DNA of 60,741 nucleotides from an uncultured Muribaculaceae bacterium (GCA_910587915.1 CAJUOB010000016.1:1-60741), one strand, 5' to 3'; shown: positions 7,416 to 16,649, numbered from the stretch's first letter. The notes: generated by a model not told the origin, from the letters alone. Translations and numbers: made by a program.

Positions 7416-9887
7416 TTATCGTAGTTCGGCGTTGAAGCGTCGGCGCAGTCCCTCGACCACTTTCGACATAATCTTGTCGATATGCTTGTCCTGAAGTGTC
7501 TTTTCGGGGTCCTGCAGGGCAATGGAGATGGCATACGATTTCTTGCCGGCGGGGAGTTTGTCGCCTTCGTATACGTCGAAGAGTTCAACGGACTGCAGCA
7601 GTTTGCGTTCGGCTTCGCGGACAGTGTTCTCGATCTCTGCCATTGTCACGGTCGAGTCGATGAGCAGCGAGAGGTCGCGCTTCACGGCCTGTGTCTTGGG
7701 CAGGGGCGAGTAGAGTGCGTTGTGGCGTGCGGCGAGGCGGCATACGGCATCCCAGTCGAGCTCGGCATAAGCTACGGGGGCTTTGATGTCGGCCGTGCGG
7801 CAGGGAGCGGTGGCCACGATGCCGGCATGTCCCAGAAGCAGACCCTTCTCGTTGGTTATGGCAAGCGCTGCCGCGAAGATGCTGTCGGCGGCGGTTTCAG
7901 CTACCTTGAATACGGGGTTGATGCCGCAGCGCGCAAGCACATTGATGACGGCGGCCTTGAGGTCGAAGAATGTCGCTTCCTCGCGCTGGCGGAGCCAGTT
8001 TGCGGAGCGGGTGGCGCCTGTCATCCACAAGCCTAAGCGGGCGCCTTCGCGGTAGGGTGCGAGAGGTGCTTCTGTGGTCGACTCTTTCTCGGGATTGAGG
8101 AAGTATACGTTGCCGAATTCGTAGAATGCGAGGTCGGGATTGCGACGGTTGGCGTTGTGCGCTATCGACTCGAGGCCTCCGAAGAGGAGTGTCTGACGCA
8201 TCACATTGAGATCCTGGCTCAAGGGATTGAGCAGGTGCACGCAGTTGGCGGCGGGGAAGTCGGAGAGCTCGCGGTAGTATGCTTCGGCAGTGAGCGAGTT
8301 GTTGAGGATTTCGTTCCATCCTGCGCCGGTGAGCTGCTCGGCGACTACACGACGAAGGTCGTCGGCGGCGTCGACGGGAGTCTTGAACGAGAGGCAGGCA
8401 TGGAGCTCGTCGCTCATGGCTATGTTGTTGTATCCGTAGATGCGGAGTACGTCTTCGATTACGTCGCAGGGACGCTGAACATCCACACGGTAGGTGGGCA
8501 CTTCGAGAGCAAGCTGTCCGTCGGTTTCGGTAGCGTGGATCTCGAGCGATTTGAGGATGCCGAGGATTGTGTCGCGGGGTATTTCGCGGCCGATCAGTTT
8601 TGTGAAATCTCCGAACGACATTGCGACGGGGTAGGGTACTACCGGAGTCGGATACCAGTCTACAATATCGCCAGTGATTGTGCCGCCGGCAGTCTGCTGA
8701 ATGAGGATTGCGGCCAGTTTGAGGGCATAAAGGCATCCGTTGGGATCGACACCGCGCTCGAAGCGGAACGATGAGTCGGTGCTTATGCCGAGACGGCGTG
8801 CTGTGCGTCGCACGCTTGTGGCGTTGAAGCAGGCGCTTTCGAGGAAAATATCGACAGTAGCATCGGTGACACCCGAGTCGAGACCGCCGAATACACCTGC
8901 GATGCATTTCTCGGTGTCGGAGTCGCATATCATCAGGTCGGTGTCCTGAAGTGTGCGCTCAACGCCGTCGAGAGTGGTGAACTTAGAGCCGGCCTTGGCT
9001 TTGCGCACCACGATGGTGTCGTTGTTGAGTGTCGCGGCATCGAATGCGTGCAGTGGTTGGCCGAAAGCGTGGAGAATGAAGTTGGTGATGTCGACTACAT
9101 TGTTGATGGGATGCATGCCGATGGCGGTGAGATGGAGGCGTAGCCATTCGGGGCTTTCGCATACCTTGGCACCGCGGATGGTGAGTCCGCAATAGCGCAC
9201 ACAGGCATCGGGAGCCTCGACGGATACATTCACAGCTTTACCGGCAGGATCATCGATCTTGAAATCGTCGACAGATGGCTTGCGGGCTTCGGTGGGCACT
9301 TTGTGGCATGAGAGCCATGCGGCAAGGTCGCGGGCCACGCCGTAGTGCGATGCTGCATCGATGCGGTTTGGAGTGAGGTCTACTTCGAGCACATAGTCGT
9401 TCTCGATGTGGTAGTATTCGGCGGCGGGATGTCCGATGAAAGCGTCGGCTTCCGGGGGCAGCACGATGATTCCGTCGTGCGAGTGTCCGATTCCGATTTC
9501 ATCTTCGGCGCATATCATGCCGAACGATTCCACGCCTCGTATCTTCGATTTTTTAATCTTGAATTCATTTCCGTTCTCGTCGTAGAGGGTTGTGCCGACA
9601 GTAGCCACGACCACAGTCTGTCCGGCTGCTACATTCGGAGCGCCGCAGACAATCTGCACGGGGCCCTGCCCGAGCTCTACGGTGGTGATGTGGAGATGGT
9701 CGCTATCGGGGTGTTCCACGCATGTGAGCACCTTGCCTATGACGATTCCGGCGAGGCCGCCGCGGATGGATTCTACGGTTTCAATGCCTCCGGTCTCGAG
9801 GCCGATCGAGGTCAAGGCCGCGCCGAGTTCTTCGGGTGTGAGATCGAAGTCGACGTATTCCTTGAGCCATTTATATGATACGTTCAT
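7416..9887 (-). CDS. pheT: Phenylalanine-tRNA ligase beta subunit
   Basis: Large subunit of the alpha2-beta2 enzyme that charges tRNA-Phe. The 823 residues are a normal length for the long bacterial form. In order I see the OB-fold tRNA-binding domain (about 40-150, with VGKVLTCVEHPDSDHLHITTV), the B3/B4 editing domain (about 210-380), the B5 DNA-binding-like domain (about 410-480), the catalytic-like core with NPLSQDLNVMRQTLL near 555, and a C-terminal anticodon-binding FDX-ACB domain (about 730-823). pheS is not in the window. A strong promoter lies 50 bases upstream, and the zinc-ribbon and yebC genes follow. Confidence 0.97.
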   Translation of the reverse strand: MNVSYKWLKEYVDFDLTPEELGAALTSIGLETGGIETVESIRGGLAGIVIGKVLTCVEHPDSDHLHITTVELGQGPVQIVCGAPNVAAGQTVVVATVGTTLYDENGNEFKIKKSKIRGVESFGMICAEDEIGIGHSHDGIIVLPPEADAFIGHPAAEYYHIENDYVLEVDLTPNRIDAASHYGVARDLAAWLSCHKVPTEARKPSVDDFKIDDPAGKAVNVSVEAPDACVRYCGLTIRGAKVCESPEWLRLHLTAIGMHPINNVVDITNFILHAFGQPLHAFDAATLNNDTIVVRKAKAGSKFTTLDGVERTLQDTDLMICDSDTEKCIAGVFGGLDSGVTDATVDIFLESACFNATSVRRTARRLGISTDSSFRFERGVDPNGCLYALKLAAILIQQTAGGTITGDIVDWYPTPVVPYPVAMSFGDFTKLIGREIPRDTILGILKSLEIHATETDGQLALEVPTYRVDVQRPCDVIEDVLRIYGYNNIAMSDELHACLSFKTPVDAADDLRRVVAEQLTGAGWNEILNNSLTAEAYYRELSDFPAANCVHLLNPLSQDLNVMRQTLLFGGLESIAHNANRRNPDLAFYEFGNVYFLNPEKESTTEAPLAPYREGARLGLWMTGATRSANWLRQREEATFFDLKAAVINVLARCGINPVFKVAETAADSIFAAALAITNEKGLLLGHAGIVATAPCRTADIKAPVAYAELDWDAVCRLAARHNALYSPLPKTQAVKRDLSLLIDSTVTMAEIENTVREAERKLLQSVELFDVYEGDKLPAGKKSYAISIALQDPEKTLQDKHIDKIMSKVVEGLRRRFNAELR

Positions 9888-9935
9888 TTGGTGTGTTTAT
9901 GATATGGTTCGGCAGCGTTAGCCGCTTTCAATCTG

Positions 9936-9967
9936 CAAAGTTAGCTAATTTCCATGCAAGGCCCAAA
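9936..9967 (-). promoter_or_regulatory. Promoter of the pheT operon
   Basis: On the minus strand TTTG (9964-9967), a 20-base spacer and TAACTTTG (9936-9943) match the Bacteroidota consensus. It is divergent from the promoter at 10022-10052. Confidence 0.8.
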
Positions 9968-10021
9968 AAATTTTTGACATAGTACGTGCGCGGGTATGAT
10001 AAGAGTTCACAGACAATAAGT

Positions 10022-10052
10022 TTTGCCAAATTGAAAAGTTTTTGTAACTTTG
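10022..10052 (+). promoter_or_regulatory. Promoter of the glutaminyl cyclase-sufE pair
   Basis: TTTG (10022-10025), a 19-base spacer and TAACTTTG (10045-10052) match the Bacteroidota consensus. The ATG at 10074 follows about 18 bases after the expected transcription start. Confidence 0.8.
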
Positions 10053-10073
10053 CCGTCAAATAATAGACACAAA

Positions 10074-11075
10074 ATGAAACTAAGCTTTACGCTTCTGCTC
10101 GGTGTCGTTCTCAGCTGCTGTAGTGCTTGCGGCAACAGCGTCAACGCCAACAAAAGCAATACAGAATCAGCACCCACCTCGACGGTGCTTGGTGCATTCA
10201 ATGCCGACAGCGCCTATGCCAATGTGGCGCGTCAGGTATCGTTCGGTCCCCGTGTGCCCGGATCGGAGGGGCATGCGGCATGCCGCGGATGGATCGTGGA
10301 TAAGCTCAAGGCAACCAATCCCGATACACTGATAGTGCAGAATGCCGAAGTTACCGCTTTCAATGGTGATGTGCTTCCGATATCCAATATTTTTGCCGGC
10401 TACAACATGGCTTCGCCCAAGCGGGTGCTTCTGGTGGCGCATTGGGATACGCGTCCATGGGCCGACAAAGAGTCGACTGCGGCCGACCGCGCAAAGCCTA
10501 TTCCCGGCGCAAACGACGGTGGCAGTGGTGTGGGCGTCCTTTTGGAAATTGCACGCAATCTTGCCATGAAATCACCTCAGGTAGGTGTGGATATACTTTT
10601 TGTGGATGCCGAGGACTACGGCCAGTCCGACGGATTCTCCGATAACAGCGACACCTGGTGTCTGGGATCGCAGTACTGGGTGAAGAATATGACTCCCTAT
10701 ACTCTGCGCAATCGACCTGCCTACGGCATACTGCTCGACATGGTTGGCGCGCGCGGTGCCCGTTTCCACTACGAGATATTCTCGCAGACCGAAGCCCGTG
10801 TGCCTACCATCAAGGTGTGGAGCGAGGCTTCGAAGCTTGGCTATTCCGATGTGTTTGTGCGCGAGAAAGGTGCTCCGGTAATCGACGACCATATAGTGCT
10901 GACCAAGGCCGGGATTCCGACCACCGATATCATAGAATCGCAGAATCCCGAAACGACATCGTTCAATCCCACATGGCATACTCTCGACGATGATATGGAC
11001 AATATCGACCGTGCCACACTCAAGGCGGTGGGCGAGACTGTGCTCAACGTGATATATAAAGAGAAAATCCAATGA
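10074..11075 (+). CDS. Glutaminyl-peptide cyclotransferase-like lipoprotein (M28 fold)
   Basis: Predicted to convert N-terminal Gln of exported proteins to pyroglutamate. The fold is that of M28 zinc peptidases, but the pattern matches the animal-type glutaminyl cyclases of Bacteroidota: AHWDTRPWADKE (zinc ligand region), GANDGGSGVGVLLEIA, FVDAEDYG, DTWCLGSQYW and DDHIVLTKAGIPTTDII, then a C-terminal TWHTLDD. The start at ATG 10074 gives a lipoprotein signal with a lipobox near Cys15-Cys19, so it should be membrane anchored on the periplasmic side. An upstream in-frame start at 10050 would precede transcription. It overlaps sufE by ATGA. An aminopeptidase role is the main alternative. Confidence 0.8.
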   Translation: MKLSFTLLLGVVLSCCSACGNSVNANKSNTESAPTSTVLGAFNADSAYANVARQVSFGPRVPGSEGHAACRGWIVDKLKATNPDTLIVQNAEVTAFNGDVLPISNIFAGYNMASPKRVLLVAHWDTRPWADKESTAADRAKPIPGANDGGSGVGVLLEIARNLAMKSPQVGVDILFVDAEDYGQSDGFSDNSDTWCLGSQYWVKNMTPYTLRNRPAYGILLDMVGARGARFHYEIFSQTEARVPTIKVWSEASKLGYSDVFVREKGAPVIDDHIVLTKAGIPTTDIIESQNPETTSFNPTWHTLDDDMDNIDRATLKAVGETVLNVIYKEKIQ

Positions 11076-11494
11076 CCATAAAGGAAAAAGAAGATGAGTT
11101 GGTCGACCAGTTTGCCGATATCGACGACTGGATGGACCGCTATGCATATATCATAGATCTCGGCAATGCACTCGAGCCGCTGCCTGAATCGCTTAAGACA
11201 CCCGACCGGCTCATAGAGGGCTGCCAGAGCCGAGTGTGGCTCGATGCCGAGAAAACCGCCGACGGCAAGGTTGTGTATCGTGCCGATTCCGATGCCATAA
11301 TTGTGAAGGGTATCATATCGATGCTTGTGGAAGTTCTATCGGGCCATACCCCCGACGAGATTCTTGCCGATGACCTCAGCTTCATACAGCGTATAGGGCT
11401 GGCCGAGCATCTTTCGCCAACCCGCAGCAACGGTCTGGTGGCCATGGTGAAGCAGATGCGGGCCTACGCTCTGGCCTTCAAAGCATCGAAGTAG
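11072..11494 (+). CDS. sufE: Cysteine desulfuration protein SufE
   Basis: SufE takes persulfide sulfur from the desulfurase SufS and hands it to the SufBCD scaffold. The 140-residue protein is standard length. The active cysteine lies in GCQSRVW at about residues 50-56, and the C-terminal helix with GLAEHLSPTRSNGL is typical. Its start overlaps the preceding lipoprotein stop (ATGA), so it is translationally coupled to an apparently unrelated gene, while the remaining suf genes lie about 21 kb away at 32398-37249 on the other strand. Confidence 0.93.
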   Translation: MTIKEKEDELVDQFADIDDWMDRYAYIIDLGNALEPLPESLKTPDRLIEGCQSRVWLDAEKTADGKVVYRADSDAIIVKGIISMLVEVLSGHTPDEILADDLSFIQRIGLAEHLSPTRSNGLVAMVKQMRAYALAFKASK

Positions 11495-11592
11495 AAAGTC
11501 TTTTATCCGGTAGGAGCCGGAGCTGCTGTCGGTGCCCGCTTGGATTATATTCGGGCGTGGACACTCTTAAATTTATATAAAAAGGAGATGTA

Positions 11593-11625
11593 ATTGGGTA
11601 GAGTGGCGTTTTTTAGTTAATTTTG
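11593..11625 (+). promoter_or_regulatory. Promoter of the coaX-porin-lptC operon
   Basis: ATTG (11593-11596), a 21-base spacer and TAATTTTG (11618-11625) fit the Bacteroidota consensus. The ATG of coaX is only 8 bases after the -7 box, so the mRNA would have almost no leader. Confidence 0.7.
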
Positions 11626-11632
11626 CCGCGTA

Positions 11633-12400
11633 ATGAGTTACAGTAGGCTAACTATAGACCGTGGCAATACAGCCCTCAAGGCCGCCACATGGAGCCACGA
11701 CGCACAGCCCGACAAGGTTGTGTCGTTGCCTGCGTGTGCATCGGTGGGCGAAGCTCTGGCCGAACTGTGCCCAGGCGGGGTGCCTGTGTTCGACGCCGTT
11801 GCCTATAGTTCGGTGGTGAAGAACTGCCGCGAGGAAGATCTCAGACTGCTGTCGACTCTGGGCTGCCTGGTCTACGATGTCAAATCGCCGGATGTACGCA
11901 TCCCGTTTATCAACGGTTATTCCACACCTCAGACTCTCGGTGCCGACCGTGTGGCTGCTCTTGCCGGCGCGGTAGGTCTTGCCGGCGGCGGTCCGGCCCT
12001 GGTGGCCGACATGGGTACCGCCGCAACGTTCGATCTGCTTACATCAACACCCGACGGCCCTATGTACGTGGGCGGTAATATATCGCCCGGAGTACCTATG
12101 AGGCTGCATTCCCTTCATGAACACACATCGGCTTTGCCCGAAGTATCGCCCGAGCTGGTGCCTGACGACCTGTGGGGAACTTCGACCACCGAGGCTTTGC
12201 TCGGCGGCGCGGTCTACGGCATGCTGGCCGAGCTCGAGTACTACCGCAGCCACGCTCCGGCCGAGGCCGAGATGGTGCTGACCGGTGGGGGCGCCGATTA
12301 TCTCGTACGCAACAATCTTATCACTTTCAAGCATATCCACGACCCGCACCTTGTGCTAAGGGGTCTAAACAGCATCATAACTTATAATGAAAATCGCTAA
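11633..12400 (+). CDS. coaX: Type III pantothenate kinase
   Basis: First step of coenzyme A synthesis, phosphorylating pantothenate with ATP. The 255-residue protein shows the ASKHA-fold motifs of CoaX: DRGNTALKAA at about residues 9-18 (phosphate 1), the GADRVAALAGA stretch near 103-113, DMGTAATFDLL near 127-137 (phosphate 2), and the GGNISPGVPMR segment. The start sits 8 bases after the -7 promoter box, so translation is probably from a near-leaderless transcript. The stop overlaps the following outer-membrane protein gene by 14 bases, a gene order I associate with Bacteroidales. Confidence 0.93.
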   Translation: MSYSRLTIDRGNTALKAATWSHDAQPDKVVSLPACASVGEALAELCPGGVPVFDAVAYSSVVKNCREEDLRLLSTLGCLVYDVKSPDVRIPFINGYSTPQTLGADRVAALAGAVGLAGGGPALVADMGTAATFDLLTSTPDGPMYVGGNISPGVPMRLHSLHEHTSALPEVSPELVPDDLWGTSTTEALLGGAVYGMLAELEYYRSHAPAEAEMVLTGGGADYLVRNNLITFKHIHDPHLVLRGLNSIITYNENR

Positions 12401-13640
12401 AATCATAGTGGCTTTCGCACTGCTGACAATCACGGCAGCTGCCAGCGCACAGAATGGCGTGATGACGCCATATTCGAGCTTCGGCTACGGTATTCTCAGC
12501 GACCATGCCACATCATCGCAGCGTGCAATGGGTGGCGTGGGCTACGCCATGAACTCGGGCCGTCAGATAAATGTGATGAACCCCGCGTCGTATGCGGCCA
12601 TCGATACGTTGACCTTCCTCTTCGATATGGGTATCGATGTGACAGTGCTCAACCAGAGCGAGACCATCGATGAAACGACACGTCGCGAAACCAATTTCGG
12701 CGGCGGCCTCGACTATGTGACCATGCAGTTCCCGCTGGGACGATATATGGGTGCGTCGGTAGGCGTGGTGCCTTACTCTTCGGTTGGCTATTCGTTCGGT
12801 AGCGAGATTGCCAACGGTGTCGATTCGCGCCAGGGCTCCGGAAGTATCAACGAACTTTATGTGGGCGTGGCCGGTCGTCCGTTCAAAGGCTTCTCCATCG
12901 GTGCGAATGTGTCGTATCTTTTCGGTACGATTCTCAACGATACCTATGCTATTGCCGATGCAGGCTACAGCACTCTATACCAGAAGCAGCTCGAAGTTCG
13001 CGACTATCATCTGAACTTCGGCGCGCAGTATTCGTTTGATTTCCGTGGCAATGACCGTCTGTCGCTCGGCCTCACCTACAGCCCCGAGAAGACTCTTCTG
13101 GGAAATGCCCGCATGATATACTACGACACACAGTCCGATTCCAAACCTCAGGAGACAGATGCACATAAACTCCGACATAACTACTCTCTGCCTGAGACCT
13201 GGGGCGCCGGTATATGCTATACTTTCGACCGCAAGCTCATGCTTGAATTCGACTATACGTATCAGCCCTGGAGCAAGGCTAAGTTCCGTGGCTTCGACGG
13301 AGAGAATGTGGAAGGACGCTTTGCCGACCGAACCAAGTATGCTCTCGGCATGCAGTTCACTCCCAATCAGCGAGGACGCTATATGAGCCGTGTGCAGTAC
13401 CGCGCCGGTCTGTACTATAACAACGACTACCTGATGATACGCGACAACCGTCTGCGCGAATATGGCGTCACTGCCGGTTTCGGTTTCCCGGTTCCGGTGT
13501 TCAAGACCATCGTCAGCCTCGGATTCGAGTGGAAGCGCCGTCAGGCACATCCCAATCCTCTCATCAAGGAAAATTATTTCAACATCACGCTGGGTATCAA
13601 CTTCAACGAGATGTGGTTCGACCAACGTAAGATCAACTGA
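12387..13640 (+). CDS. FadL-like outer-membrane beta-barrel protein
   Basis: The 417-residue protein has a signal peptide ending before Gln22 and then alternating strands typical of an outer-membrane barrel, ending in a short aromatic strand (NITLGINFNEMWF). The N-terminal stretch with an NPASYAAIDTLTF motif is characteristic of the Bacteroidota FadL-like proteins found between coaX and lptC. The substrate is unknown; hydrophobic-compound transport is the family guess only. Its stop and the lptC start share one base (TGATG), so it is coupled to LPS export on one side and to coaX on the other. Confidence 0.82.
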   Translation: MKIAKIIVAFALLTITAAASAQNGVMTPYSSFGYGILSDHATSSQRAMGGVGYAMNSGRQINVMNPASYAAIDTLTFLFDMGIDVTVLNQSETIDETTRRETNFGGGLDYVTMQFPLGRYMGASVGVVPYSSVGYSFGSEIANGVDSRQGSGSINELYVGVAGRPFKGFSIGANVSYLFGTILNDTYAIADAGYSTLYQKQLEVRDYHLNFGAQYSFDFRGNDRLSLGLTYSPEKTLLGNARMIYYDTQSDSKPQETDAHKLRHNYSLPETWGAGICYTFDRKLMLEFDYTYQPWSKAKFRGFDGENVEGRFADRTKYALGMQFTPNQRGRYMSRVQYRAGLYYNNDYLMIRDNRLREYGVTAGFGFPVPVFKTIVSLGFEWKRRQAHPNPLIKENYFNITLGINFNEMWFDQRKIN

Positions 13641-14419
13641 TGCATTCAGTCGACCGTATGCGAATGTTGCCCGCGGCGGCGGCCCTTCTGGGAGCCGTCG
13701 CCTGGCTTTTTAGTAGCTGCAGCCCTGAAAAGCAGCACTATGTGCCTAATTCGCAGGGCGGCGACATCACTCCCACGATGGCTACCGCCGATGTCACTAC
13801 GCTGATAAGCGACAGTGGCTATACCCGCTATAAGGTGGTGACTCCGCTGTGGCTCATGTTCGAGGATGCCGAGGAGCCTTTCTGGCGATTCCCGCATGGT
13901 ATAGAGCTCGAACAGTACGACCACGACATGCGTCCGGAGTCGAACGTGGTGTGCGATTCGGCTGTCTATCTGTCGCGTAAACGTATATGGCAACTCGATG
14001 GAAACGTGGTGATGGTCAACACACTCCGCGACAGTTTCCTCACTCAGCAACTGTTCTGGGACCAGACAAGCCGCAAGATGTATACCGATTCGTTTATCCA
14101 CATAGTGCGTTCCGACCGCACGATCGAGGGATATGGCTTCGAATCGGACCAGAACATGCTGTGGTATACCGTGAACCGGCCGACGGCGATATTGCCGGCA
14201 GAGAGGCGACCGGGCCGTCGCGACAGTTCTGACACCGATTCCATAGTCCGCGATAGCACGCGGACGGCGGCACCTCGCGGGCGTCGTCCCGCCCCGTCGC
14301 CAGCGGCCGTTGCAGTGCCTGAAGAAGCAGCGTTGGCGGTGGATACGGCAGTGTCGCGTTCGGAAGACCGTGCGGTGCAGCGTCAGCGACTCACTCCAGC
14401 CAAAAGAAAAGCGATATAA
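13640..14419 (+). CDS. lptC: LPS export protein LptC-like lipoprotein
   Basis: Predicted to link the LptBFG transporter to the periplasmic bridge that moves lipopolysaccharide to the outer membrane. A lipobox (LFSSC, Cys27) replaces the single transmembrane helix of E. coli LptC, as is common in Bacteroidota. The middle region shows LptC/OstA-type strands (SDSGYTRYKVVTPLWLMFE, then MRPESNVVCDSAVYL and WQLDGNVVMVN at about residues 58-125). The last 75 residues are a Pro/Ala/Arg-rich, probably disordered tail not needed for the fold. The gene follows the porin with a one-base overlap and precedes the CorC-like gene by 11 bases. Confidence 0.85.
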   Translation: MHSVDRMRMLPAAAALLGAVAWLFSSCSPEKQHYVPNSQGGDITPTMATADVTTLISDSGYTRYKVVTPLWLMFEDAEEPFWRFPHGIELEQYDHDMRPESNVVCDSAVYLSRKRIWQLDGNVVMVNTLRDSFLTQQLFWDQTSRKMYTDSFIHIVRSDRTIEGYGFESDQNMLWYTVNRPTAILPAERRPGRRDSSDTDSIVRDSTRTAAPRGRRPAPSPAAVAVPEEAALAVDTAVSRSEDRAVQRQRLTPAKRKAI

Positions 14420-14430
14420 TACTTACCTAT

Positions 14431-15717
14431 ATGTCAGATCAAGGAATTTGGATTGCCATAACACTTGTTTCATTGCTGTTCTCGGCTCTATTCTCGGGGT
14501 GCGAGATGGCATTTGTCACTTCCGACCGTGTGCGTGTGGAACTCGACGTGAAGCGTGGTGGCCTTATTTCAAAAATCATCAATCTTTTCTACTCGCATTC
14601 AGAACTTTTCATCTCCACAATCCTGGTGGGAAATAATGTGATGCTGGTAATCTACGGTATGGGGGCGGCGATGTTCATCGAGCCTTTCCTGGCCGCTGTG
14701 TCGACCAACGAACTCTTCATACTTGTGTCGCAGACACTTATCTCTACTGCCGTGATATTGCTTACAGGCGAGTTCCTGCCAAAGACCATATTCGGTATCA
14801 ATCCCAATAATTCGCTGAAGATTTTCGCGCTTCCGATCTATCTGTTCTATATCATCCTCTATCCGATATCGGTATTCACCGCATGGCTGTCGAAGGCGCT
14901 TATGCGTCTGGTGGGCGTGCGCGACGCTGCCAAGAAGCTACATTTCATATCTATCGGCGACCTCAACGACTATATCGAGGAGAGCATCGACGACCTTGAG
15001 GAGAAGAAGCAGACGGTGGAGAATGAGGTGAAGATATTCCGTAATGCGCTCGATTTCTCGTCGACCCATGTGCGCGACTGCATGATTCCGCGCAATGAGA
15101 TTGTGGCCGTGAATATCGACACGGTGACCCGTGCCGAGCTTGCCGATATGTTTACCAGCACGGGCCGCTCGAAAATATTGGTGTATCGTGAGGATATCGA
15201 TAGCATCGAGGGCTACATACATGTGAGTGAGCTTTTCGACCCCGATAAGAACTGGAAAGACCACATCAAGCCGGTGCTTTTCGCGCCTGAGAATCTGATG
15301 GCCAATGTGATGATGCGCCGCTTGCTTCAGCAGAAGCGCTCTATCGCCGTAGTGGTCGATGAGTTCGGCGGTACTGCCGGCATGCTCACTCTCGAAGACC
15401 TCATGGAGGAAATCTGCGGTAATATCGAGGACGAACACGACACCGACAAGCTTATAGCCCGTGAGGTCGAGCCTGGAGTGTTCGAGTTCTCCGGCCGCTG
15501 CGAGATAGCGGAGATAAACGAGCGTTTCCACCTAGATATCCCCGAGGACGACAGCTATCAGACCATAGCCGGATTTGTGCTGCACAGCACCGGTAATATT
15601 CCCGAGCAGGGCGATACGGTGCTGATAGGCTCTTTCCGGCTCGACATTGTAAAAAAATCCGCGGCGCGTCTCGACCTTTTGCGTCTCAGCACCGTACAAA
15701 CAGAAGAACAGGAATGA
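14431..15717 (+). CDS. CNNM/CorC-type membrane protein with CBS domains
   Basis: The 428-residue protein belongs to the hemolysin C/CorC family, implicated in Mg2+ or Co2+ homeostasis. It has an N-terminal CNNM (DUF21) membrane domain with about four hydrophobic segments in residues 3-160, a pair of CBS domains (about 205-330, starting RDCMIPRNEIVAVN), and a C-terminal CorC/HlyC transporter-associated domain (about 345-420, with FEFSGRCEIAEINERF). The EFGGTAGMLTLEDLMEEI stretch between CBS2 and the C-terminal domain is diagnostic. It overlaps bcp by ATGA. The cargo cannot be read from the sequence. Confidence 0.9.
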   Translation: MSDQGIWIAITLVSLLFSALFSGCEMAFVTSDRVRVELDVKRGGLISKIINLFYSHSELFISTILVGNNVMLVIYGMGAAMFIEPFLAAVSTNELFILVSQTLISTAVILLTGEFLPKTIFGINPNNSLKIFALPIYLFYIILYPISVFTAWLSKALMRLVGVRDAAKKLHFISIGDLNDYIEESIDDLEEKKQTVENEVKIFRNALDFSSTHVRDCMIPRNEIVAVNIDTVTRAELADMFTSTGRSKILVYREDIDSIEGYIHVSELFDPDKNWKDHIKPVLFAPENLMANVMMRRLLQQKRSIAVVVDEFGGTAGMLTLEDLMEEICGNIEDEHDTDKLIAREVEPGVFEFSGRCEIAEINERFHLDIPEDDSYQTIAGFVLHSTGNIPEQGDTVLIGSFRLDIVKKSAARLDLLRLSTVQTEEQE

Positions 15718-16166
15718 CTATAGGTGACATTATACCCGAGGTGCTCGGCGTCGACGCCCAGGGCAAAGAAGTGAAGGCTTCCGACTATGCCGGAGTGCCT
15801 ATGATAATTTATTTCTATCCTAAAGATAATACGCCCGGATGCACTGCCGAGGCGTGTTCGTTGCGCGATGGCTATGAAGAACTCCGCAAGCTGGGCTACG
15901 CAGTTATCGGTATCAGCAAGGATTCGCCGGCAAGCCATGTGAAGTTTGCGGCCAAATACGAGCTACCTTTCACTTTGCTGAGCGATTCGACCACTGAGGT
16001 GAATCAGGCATTCGGCGTGTGGCAGAAAAAGAAGATGGCCGGACGTGAATATATGGGCACCGTGCGCACCACCTTCGTTACCGATGCCGACCACCGTATA
16101 GTGCATATCATAAGTAAGGTCGACACTAAGAACGCTGCCGCGCAACTCCTGAAATTACTGTCGTAA
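15714..16166 (+). CDS. bcp: Thioredoxin-dependent peroxiredoxin (Bcp/PrxQ)
   Basis: Reduces hydrogen peroxide and organic hydroperoxides using thioredoxin. The 150-residue cytoplasmic protein carries NTPGCTAEACSLRD at about residues 39-52, with both the peroxidatic cysteine and the resolving cysteine five residues later that define atypical 2-Cys PrxQ enzymes. It is the last gene of the coaX operon and its end overlaps the convergent folK end by 12 bases, leaving no room for a separate terminator. Confidence 0.94.
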   Translation: MTIGDIIPEVLGVDAQGKEVKASDYAGVPMIIYFYPKDNTPGCTAEACSLRDGYEELRKLGYAVIGISKDSPASHVKFAAKYELPFTLLSDSTTEVNQAFGVWQKKKMAGREYMGTVRTTFVTDADHRIVHIISKVDTKNAAAQLLKLLS

Positions 16167-16649
16167 GCCGGCTATCATCTGCGCCGGCGTGAGGCCGGTC
16201 TGCGGGTGTTTCCACTCCGGTGCAAGTTCTGCAAGCGGTTCGAGGACGAATCGCCGGGCACTCATATGCGGGTGCGGCAGGGTGAGCGCAGGCGAACTGT
16301 ACATAATATCATCGACAGCTATTATGTCGATGTCGAGCTCGCGGTCGGTGTATTCTCCGGCCGCGTTTCGGTGTGGCATGGATGAAATGCCTCTCTCAAG
16401 TCTTTTAACGATGCTGAGAAGCTCCTCGAGTTCTTCGGGGGACCATTGACTGTGGCGCTCTATATCGAGCGTCACACCGACATTTATGAACTCCATGGCC
16501 GAATCGTAGCCCCATGGCTCGCTCACAGACTCGGAGCTTACCCTCGGCGTTGTGCCGAAGGCCATATGCAAGGCGGCGACCGCACGGGCTATGAAAGCCC
16601 GGCGGTCGCCGCTGTTTGAGCCTATGTTGAGATGGATCTCAGAAATCAT
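16155..16649 (-). CDS. folK: 6-hydroxymethyl-7,8-dihydropterin pyrophosphokinase
   Basis: Transfers pyrophosphate from ATP to hydroxymethyl-dihydropterin in folate synthesis. The 164-residue protein begins with the LNIGSNSGDR strand-loop of the family, and carries YDSAMEFINVGV near residue 48 and the signature RELDIDIIAVDDIM followed by LTLPHPHMSARRFVLEPLAEL at about 102-140. It is the last gene of the rimP-nusA-infB transcript, overlapping infB by ATGA, so its expression should be tied to translation factors. Confidence 0.95.
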   Translation of the reverse strand: MISEIHLNIGSNSGDRRAFIARAVAALHMAFGTTPRVSSESVSEPWGYDSAMEFINVGVTLDIERHSQWSPEELEELLSIVKRLERGISSMPHRNAAGEYTDRELDIDIIAVDDIMYSSPALTLPHPHMSARRFVLEPLAELAPEWKHPQTGLTPAQMIAGLRQ

